A stretch of 64,000 nt of DNA, taken from NCBI GenBank assembly GCA_016712035.1, contig JADJRT010000009.1, positions 62,001 to 126,000 on the forward strand, read 5' to 3'. Each line of letters begins with the position of its first letter. Within the stretch, counting starts at the first letter, position 1. Both the position numbers and the translations under genes were made by a program. The stretch comes from Flammeovirgaceae bacterium. Its GTDB lineage: Bacteria > Bacteroidota > Bacteroidia > Cytophagales > Cyclobacteriaceae. The notes under the pieces are model-generated. The model had not been told where the DNA came from, made no database searches, and saw nothing but the letters and a program-made list of their open reading frames with translations. Below, piece by piece: positions 58,413 to 64,000 of the stretch.

Positions 58413-58702
58413 TCAGAGTTCTATAAATTTCTTTAAAGAAAAGGCTTGTGTTCTTTCTGAGAATAAGGTTTTTACGCGACCCCATACCTTGCCAAATAAT
58501 TCCGACTTCCGGTAGTTTTCAGACTTTGGGCCTCATTCCAATGGCTAAGTGTTGTATAACAGCATGTCTTCTAGCATCCTTTAGCAATTGCAAATGTTCG
58601 CACCCCGGAAAATTGCGAATAGCTCTTATTTTGATTGAAAATTTCAAGAAACTCCTCAACACCCGCTTCCGTAAAATGCATCCTTACAATCCGTATTATC
58701 AT
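58413..58702 (-). CDS. Antibiotic biosynthesis monooxygenase (ABM)-like protein (frameshifted)
   Basis: A small dimeric alpha+beta-barrel protein of the ABM/YgiN type, found by joining minus-strand segments. In order: MIIRIVRMHFTEAGVEEFLEIFNQNK, seen as MIIRIVRMHFTEAG and FLEIFNQNK, then RNFPGCEHLQLLKDARRHAV, then YTTLSHWNEAQSL, then NYRKSELFGKVWGRVKTLFS and a stop at 58413. About 96 residues. FPGCEHLxLLKD and SHWNExxxLxxYRxSxxF are family patterns. Indels lie near 58619-58628, 58556-58560 and 58515-58520. The reaction is unknown; family members oxidise quinones or degrade haem. This gene explains most of the apparently empty stretch 58294-58784. Confidence 0.72.
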
Positions 58703-58784
58703 AGCGTAGTTTTTTATGTTTAGTCTTGGGTTCCTTTTCAAATTATTACTAACTACTCAGGACGTGACTCATTATCCACATCCT

Positions 58785-59561
58785 CTAGCCTTCATCAAAC
58801 GTAACATTTACCGGGCTATCGTATTGTAAGCCCAGCAGTTCGCTGGCATTGCCTTTATAAATCCCTATTTCCAATAAGTTCTGACTATTAAAAATCAAAA
58901 AGCAATCGCCTTGTTCGGTTTGAAAATAATTGGTGTGTATGCGTCTAAACTTTTCGCCACCAAACTGAATGGTATACGGCCGATCTTTGGTAAGAATGTC
59001 AAAATCGTTTTTAGCGATGTTGGTGATCAGGTTTCCATAATTATCGACCCGCAATACATGGCCGGCAATAATGCGTTTGGTTGCCTTCACCTGCCGATTC
59101 ATCATTTTGCGGTAGGCAGGTAATGCAGTACCTAATGTGGTAATGGCTACACCACTGGCGAGTCGTGCAGCCGCGGGCGCTAATATGTCCTTTTCAGGAA
59201 AGGTGGTTTCCAGTGGATTCACAGTGTTAAGCTGTACCGCTTGTTGATGATTCTGATCACTGATTAGTCCAAACAAACCATTATCAACACCTACAAAAAA
59301 ATGATCCTCCAGTTGTAAGGCAAGAAAGATATCATCGCGGTTGCCGGCAGCATCTACGCCTACCAGGTGCACCGTACTTTTTGGGAAATCACGAAAGACC
59401 GATTTGAGGACATAAGCTCCATGTGCGATATCGCAAGCGGCTATAGCATGACTGATGTCGATCAGATTAAGCTCGGGATTGATACCTAAAATTTTGGCTT
59501 TCATAGCCCCCACATAGTGGTCGCTTTCTCCGCTGTCTGTAAGAAGGGTTATGATGGCCAT
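58785..59561 (-). CDS. SAM hydrolase / SAM-dependent halogenase-like (DUF62) protein
   Basis: A 258-residue protein of the S-adenosyl-L-methionine hydroxide adenosyltransferase (DUF62) family, which splits SAM to adenosine and methionine. Signature segments are ITLLTDSGESDHYVGAMK (N-terminal), IDISHAIAACDIAHGAYVL, DNGLFG (in VGVDNGLFGLI) and the C-terminal VDNYGNLITNI. The DxxGN-like motif supports hydrolase rather than fluorinase, as in most bacteria. Its ATG region overlaps an upstream in-frame extension of phoH, so the two promoters must lie in the short shared region. Intact. Confidence 0.88.
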   Translation of the reverse strand: MAIITLLTDSGESDHYVGAMKAKILGINPELNLIDISHAIAACDIAHGAYVLKSVFRDFPKSTVHLVGVDAAGNRDDIFLALQLEDHFFVGVDNGLFGLISDQNHQQAVQLNTVNPLETTFPEKDILAPAAARLASGVAITTLGTALPAYRKMMNRQVKATKRIIAGHVLRVDNYGNLITNIAKNDFDILTKDRPYTIQFGGEKFRRIHTNYFQTEQGDCFLIFNSQNLLEIGIYKGNASELLGLQYDSPVNVTFDEG

Positions 59562-59655
59562 TCGTGAACTTTATACCGGGCCCATGTTTTTGGCTTGGGC
59601 CGGATTTGATTACTTTTATGATTCAAAAATAATTTATTTCAACCACATTACTTCA

Positions 59656-60612
59656 TTGATAGAAAAAACGATTACGCTCGAGAATATTCCACTCACCGAT
59701 TTCCTGGGTGTGGAAAATAAAAACATCACCGAACTGGCTGCGGCTTTCCCGAAAAGTAAAATTATTTCCCGTGGCAACGAAATTCTGATTAAGGGCGAAG
59801 GCCCAGATATTATCCAGATCACCGATATTCTTAATTCACTCATGGATCACTTTCACCAGTTTGGTCGAGTGAATGAGGAAAACGTGCGAGGCTACATCAC
59901 ACAGGAACGCCAGGAGTTCATTCCTGAAGATGCACCGGACGGCATTATACTTTATGGAACCAGAGGGTCAGCTATTAAACCCAAAACGGTCAACCAACAG
60001 AAACTGGTAAAAGCAATAAAGGATTTTGATTTGGTGTTTGCGTTGGGCCCGGCAGGAACCGGTAAAACCTTTGTGTCGGTGGCCATGGCCATAAAAGCGC
60101 TAAAGAATAAGCAGGTTAAGAAGATTATTATTACGCGTCCGGCCGTGGAAGCAGGCGAGAACCTCGGATTTCTTCCGGGTGATTTGAAAGAAAAGATTGA
60201 TCCATACCTGCGCCCTATTTATGATGCCCTCAACGACATGGTGCCTCATGAAAAACTGAAGTATTATATGGAGCGCGAGATAATTGAAATTGCCCCGTTG
60301 GCTTATATGCGGGGACGGACTTTGCACAATGCATTTATCCTGTTGGATGAAGCACAGAACACAACACCCATGCAAATGAAAATGTTTCTTACGCGCATGG
60401 GTCCGGATTCAAAAATGGTTGTGACAGGCGATACTTCGCAGATCGACTTGCCTTCCAATCAGCGTTCCGGACTTAAAGAAGCTGTCCGTATTTTGAATGA
60501 AGTTAAAGGAATTGGATTTGTTGAACTTAATGAACGCGATGTTGTGCGCCACAAATTGGTGCGCGATATTATTGAAGCGTATGGAAAAGTAAATCCCTCT
60601 GGTCAAACCTAA
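59656..60612 (+). CDS. phoH: PhoH-family ATPase
   Basis: A PhoH-like P-loop ATPase, probably linked to RNA metabolism or stress. Walker A is GPAGTGKT, followed by KIIITRPAVEAGENLGFLPGD (seen as ITRPAVEAGENLGF), Walker B LLDEAQNTT and TGDTSQIDLP. I place the start at TTG 59656 (IEKTITLENIPLTDFLGVEN), which gives about 318 residues as in relatives and leaves 94 bases from the divergent SAM-hydrolase start. An in-frame ATG at 59554 would add 34 residues overlapping that gene. A possible TTTG box is at 59605-59608. Intact. Confidence 0.88.
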   Translation: MIEKTITLENIPLTDFLGVENKNITELAAAFPKSKIISRGNEILIKGEGPDIIQITDILNSLMDHFHQFGRVNEENVRGYITQERQEFIPEDAPDGIILYGTRGSAIKPKTVNQQKLVKAIKDFDLVFALGPAGTGKTFVSVAMAIKALKNKQVKKIIITRPAVEAGENLGFLPGDLKEKIDPYLRPIYDALNDMVPHEKLKYYMEREIIEIAPLAYMRGRTLHNAFILLDEAQNTTPMQMKMFLTRMGPDSKMVVTGDTSQIDLPSNQRSGLKEAVRILNEVKGIGFVELNERDVVRHKLVRDIIEAYGKVNPSGQT

Positions 60613-60622
60613 TTATATTTTT

Positions 60623-60916
60623 ATGCCTGCCTACATTATTGTTGAAGTAACGGTTCACAATCCTGCCGAATATGAAGATTACAAAAAGCTTACTCCCGGT
60701 TCGTTAAAGAACTTTCAGGGCAAGTTTATTGTGCGGGGAGGTAAAACCGAATCACTGGAAGGCGAATGGAATCCACAGCGTATTGTTGTTTTGGAATTTC
60801 CAACCATGGCGCTAGCCAAAAGCTGGTGGGCTTCGGAAGAATACGCGCCTGCCAAAGCGTTGCGTCAGCGAACCGCGCACACCAAAATGATTATGGTGGA
60901 GGGATTTGAAGGTTGA
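60623..60916 (+). CDS. DUF1330-family protein
   Basis: A 97-residue protein. The start AYIIVEVTVHNPAEYEDYKKL, given as IIVEVTVHNPAEYEDYK, and the segments GKFIVRGGKTESLEGEW and IVVLEFPTMALAKSWWAS match DUF1330, a dimeric alpha-beta-barrel family of unknown function. It lies 10 bases after phoH and is probably cotranscribed with it. Intact. Confidence 0.85.
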   Translation: MPAYIIVEVTVHNPAEYEDYKKLTPGSLKNFQGKFIVRGGKTESLEGEWNPQRIVVLEFPTMALAKSWWASEEYAPAKALRQRTAHTKMIMVEGFEG

Positions 60917-60984
60917 TATATTGATCGGACCTTATTTCTGAATACACCATTTCTGCGTTAACTTCGTGAGTATTCCTCAGGTTA

Positions 60985-63539
60985 ATGAATTGGTATCAAC
61001 GAACAATAAGCGAAACCTTTCAGGCATTAAACGCTTCTCTAGATGGTTTGAGCCAAATCTCCGTACAGCAAAAACAAAGCGAGTACGGAAAAAACGAGTT
61101 AAAGGCTCAGGATAAAAAAGCGGCTTGGCAAATTTTTCTTGCTCAGTTCACCGAGGTGATGATCCTGATACTATTGGCTGCCGCGGCAATTTCATTCCTT
61201 ATTGGTGACGCGCAAGATGCTATTATCATATTGGTAATAGTTGCGCTTAATGCCTTGGTAGGATTTGTACAGGAATATAATGCCGAGAAAGCGATCGAGC
61301 ATCTGAAGAAGCTATCTTCTTCGAAGGCTGAGGTGGTTCGCGAGGGTCGTGTGTTTACCATTCCTGCTTCTGAATTAGTGCCTGGCGATATTATCCGTTT
61401 GGATGCTGGGGATGGCGTGCCGCAGATGCACGACTTGTGGAAGCACATGGACTGAAAATAGAGGAAGCTTCTTTAACCGGAGAGTCATTTCCGGTTGAAA
61501 AAAAATTGGAAGCAATACTCAATAATAATGTTTCACCAGGAGACCAATTAAATATGGTATTCAAATCCACGTGGGTGAGTAGTGGCAGAGCCATAGCTGT
61601 GGTAGTTGCCACGGGCATGCAAACTGAAATTGGAAAGATTGCCTCTATGCTACAACAGGAAGAGGTTAAAACTCCACTCCAGATTAAACTGCTGGATTTC
61701 AGTAAAAAACTTTCGATTGTGATCGCATTGATTTGTGTAATCATTTATGGTGCAGGGATACTTCGGGGTGAAGACCATATTCGAATGTTAATGACCGCCA
61801 TCTCTGTAGCTGTAGCCGCCATTCCAGAAGCGCTACCTGCGGTAATTACTGTCGCGCTTGCTTTGGGGGCTAGAAGGATGGTAACCAAGAAAGCCTTGAT
61901 CAGAAAATTACCCGCGGTTGAAACGCTGGGCTCCATAAATTATATCTGTACGGATAAAACCGGAACACTCACCCAAAATAAGATGACGGTTCGTGAGATA
62001 TGGACACCTGAACGCGATCCGATGATTGAAATGCCTGGGGTAGACTCATTGCATTTGGCAATGAGTCTTAATCAAGACACTCTACAAAGCGGCAAAGAAA
62101 TTGTTGGGGACGCTACCGAAATAGCAGCAGTGCAATATGCTTGTGATCAGAATAAGGATCTCATAAAGTCCCTTGTTTTGTTTCCAAGACTAAATGAAAT
62201 CCCTTTCGAAAGTGAACGGAGAATGATGACAACCATTCATCAATACCAGGATCAATACTTGGTGATAACAAAAGGGGCCGTTGAATCAATTATTTCGAGA
62301 TGTACAGAATCAAATAGAACGGAAATACTTGCCAAGGCAGATGTGATGGCTGAAGATGGAATGCGTACGCTTGCCTATGCTTGTAAACTAATAACCCAAC
62401 TACCGTTAAATCCAATTAAGGATTATGAGATTGAATCCGATCTTCAATTTATTGGACTAATCGGTATGATAGACCCACCCCGCCCAGAAGTACTTCAAGC
62501 AGTAAAGGAATGCCGGGAGGCGGGTATAATACCTGTGATGATTACGGGCGATCATTCAAAAACGGCAACTACCATTGCCCGAGAGGTTGGCATCATGGAG
62601 CCAAAAGACAATATCCTTACGGGAACAGAAATGGCAAGTATGACTTTTGAGCAACTTAGCGCCAAAGTTGAAAGCGTTCGAGTGTATGCCCGTGTGAGTG
62701 CTGAACAAAAATTGACCATAGTCAGAACTTTGCAATCACGAGGGCACTATGTGGCCATGACGGGCGATGGGGTAAATGATGCACCATCTTTAAAAATGGC
62801 CAACATTGGCGTGGCGATGGGAGTTACAGGTACTGATGTATCTAAACAAGCAGCAGATATGATTCTGCTTGACGATAACTTTGCCACAATTGTTAAGGCA
62901 ATCCGGGAAGGTCGTAGAATTTTTGACAACATTCAGAAGTTCATCCGATACATTATGTCCGGGAATGCAGGTGAGATCTGGACTATCCTTTTAGCTCCCT
63001 TAGCTGGCCTTCCTATTCCTTTGTTACCCATTCATATTTTATGGATTAATCTGGTAACGGATGGACTCCCAAGTCTTGCGCTGGCCAATGAACCAGCCGA
63101 GTTAAATATTATGAAGCGACCACCGCGTGGTAAAGAAACAAATGTTTTTTCCGGAGGGGTAGCTATGCATATTTTGTGGGTTGGACTATTGATTGGTGCT
63201 TTGTGTTTAGGGATTCAGGCGTACGCGATTAATCAAGGGATTACACATTGGCAAACTATGGTGTTTACTGCGCTATCACTTTGTCAGTTGGCGCATGTTA
63301 TTGCTATTCGAAGTTCCGATACCTTTATTTATAAGCACGGATTTTTCAAAAATCAGATTTTATTACTAACGGTATTAGCTACAATTGTGCTGCAATTAGT
63401 AATTGTCTATGTTCCTTTCATGCAAGGTATTTTTCATACGGCCAGCCTTTCTCTTGTTGAATTACTGATTTGTTTTGCCGCGGCTGTGGTTGTGTTTCAT
63501 GCTGTTGAGATTGAAAAGTGGATTCGCCAGCCGAAATAA
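60985..63539 (+). CDS. P-type cation-transporting ATPase, Ca2+ type (frameshifted)
   Basis: A membrane pump exporting a divalent cation, probably calcium. Motifs: TGES in the actuator domain, PEALP in membrane helix 4 (AAIPEALPA), phosphorylation motif DKTGTLT, and TGDGVNDAPSLKMA in the hinge. The C-terminal cation-ATPase domain has about six helices. A missing G near 61420-61423 splits the gene; correction gives GVPADARLVEAHGLKIEEASLTG. About 851 residues in all. The two membrane segments near 150-200 of the N-terminal part are also present. PEALP is a variant of the usual PEGLP of SERCA-type pumps and is common in bacterial LMCA1-like relatives. No neighbour gives the ion. Confidence 0.9.
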
Positions 63540-63588
63540 CGCTGAGATCGCGTATTGTTTTGCACGAACCCGATAAGTAAATTCACTC

Positions 63589-64000
63589 ATGCTAAGTTGG
63601 GTGCCGTTTGCCATGGTGCGTATCGTATTATTTCTGTCTGCAGGAATTTTACTGGCCATCTATAATCCTGAATCCATCGATGAAAATATCTTGCTACTGG
63701 TACTGGCCATTCTTTGCATATTATTTTTCGTATCTTTTTTGCTTTCCGATCAAAGCGCATCATAAAACCCGTAAGCGGAGTTTTAGGGTTAGTCTTCGTA
63801 TTTTTGTTTGGATACTTGCATCTTCACCTGAATACTCAAAAGAGAAATCAAGATCATCTTCTTAATGAAAAGGATCGCATTGTTGCTTACGAGGCAATTG
63901 TTCGCACAGCGCCCGAGTCAAAAGCCCGATCGTGGAAAATTCAGGTTGAAGTAGTTCAAATAAAAACAGATCAATGGAAGCCTGTGAGCGGGCAGGTGAT
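63589..64000 (+). CDS. comEC: ComEC/Rec2-like DNA uptake protein, N-terminus (frameshifted, runs off window)
   Basis: The N-terminus of a ComEC/Rec2-type competence membrane protein. Three hydrophobic stretches appear: AMVRIVLFLSAGILLAIY, LLLVLAILCILFFVSF and (after a frameshift near 63743-63745, T3 should be T4) GVLGLVFVFLFGYLHLHLN. Then VAYEAIVRTAPESKARSWKIQVEV matches the DUF4131 extracellular domain, where [AV]xVxxxPxExxKxxxxxVEV-type patterns occur. The frame is open to the right edge. Assignment rests on this layout and is fair rather than certain. Confidence 0.7.

Noticed and set aside
2..64000. Programmed ribosomal frameshifting as cause of the split genes
   Set aside because: No slippery sequence with a downstream pseudoknot recurs; the breaks occur in unrelated genes and are mostly at plain homopolymers, so error is the simpler reading.
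2..64000. CRISPR arrays, prophage, complete insertion sequences, rRNA
   Set aside because: No regular spaced direct repeats, phage structural genes, transposase or rRNA sequence was seen on either strand.

Overview
The window is a stretch of a Bacteroidota chromosome, most likely from the order Cytophagales (inference from gene content, not from a database search). Supporting signs are a PorU2-like gingipain-family (C25) protease with a sorting-type C-terminus, two ECF sigma/anti-sigma operons, DUF5916 outer-membrane proteins, a PspC/DUF2807 protein with its PadR regulator, TAnnTTTG-type -7 boxes and a near absence of Shine-Dalgarno sequences. There is no phage, plasmid or CRISPR signal.

The dominant technical feature is that about 22 genes are split by single-base indels. 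In most cases the break lies in a short A/T (sometimes G/C) homopolymer, and restoring one base rejoins a normal full-length protein. Housekeeping genes (tilS, a DEAD-box helicase, a P-type ATPase, comEC) are hit as often as accessory ones, so I read this as uncorrected long-read sequence rather than gene decay. I therefore report each split gene as one CDS and give the break point. Two genes are broken so badly that no long open frame shows them: an NAD(P)H:FMN reductase (18061-18614) and an ABM-type monooxygenase (58413-58702, minus).

Layout. 0-5.6 kb: tilS end, mdh, a methyltransferase, and an ECF sigma / anti-sigma / secreted-protein operon. 5.7-9.9 kb: adaptor, FtsX-type permease and TolC-like channel of a MacAB-like exporter, with no ATPase gene. 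9.9-14.7 kb: a hexuronate catabolism cluster (uxaA diverging from kdgK-eda-transporter) that turns altronate into pyruvate and glyceraldehyde-3-phosphate. 14.7-18.6 kb: an AT-rich accessory block (two NTF2/SnoaL-fold proteins, an extra methionine aminopeptidase, a Crp-like regulator, a DUF1772 membrane protein, an FMN reductase) associated with a perfect palindrome, GTTAGCGG motifs and a 112-bp imperfect palindrome resembling an integron attC site. 18.7-32.2 kb: BNR-repeat secreted protein, Acr3 arsenite pump, purB, DUF5916 protein, a PaaE-like reductase flanked by short repeats, two serine hydrolases, a small membrane protein and an SMP-30 lactonase. 32.3-41.5 kb: M3 peptidase, MarR, YceI, second DUF5916 protein, TrmN6-like methyltransferase, AlkB-like monooxygenase and DEAD-box helicase.

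41.5-45.3 kb: phenylacetyl-CoA epoxidase genes paaABCD with a TetR regulator; PaaB carries two PaaB-like domains in tandem. 45.3-52.6 kb: membrane protein, a second sigma/anti-sigma/outer-membrane-barrel operon, a beta-CASP metallo-beta-lactamase exonuclease, a 167-bp MITE-like element, and the PspC/DUF2807-PadR pair. 52.8-64 kb: PorU2-like protease, SlyD-type isomerase, tRNA-Leu(CAA), ABM monooxygenase, SAM hydrolase head-to-head with phoH, a DUF1330 protein, a Ca2+-type P-ATPase and the start of comEC. I found no clearly undescribed multi-gene system. The best candidates for a second look are the attC-like element with its block, and the repeats around the unlinked paaE.
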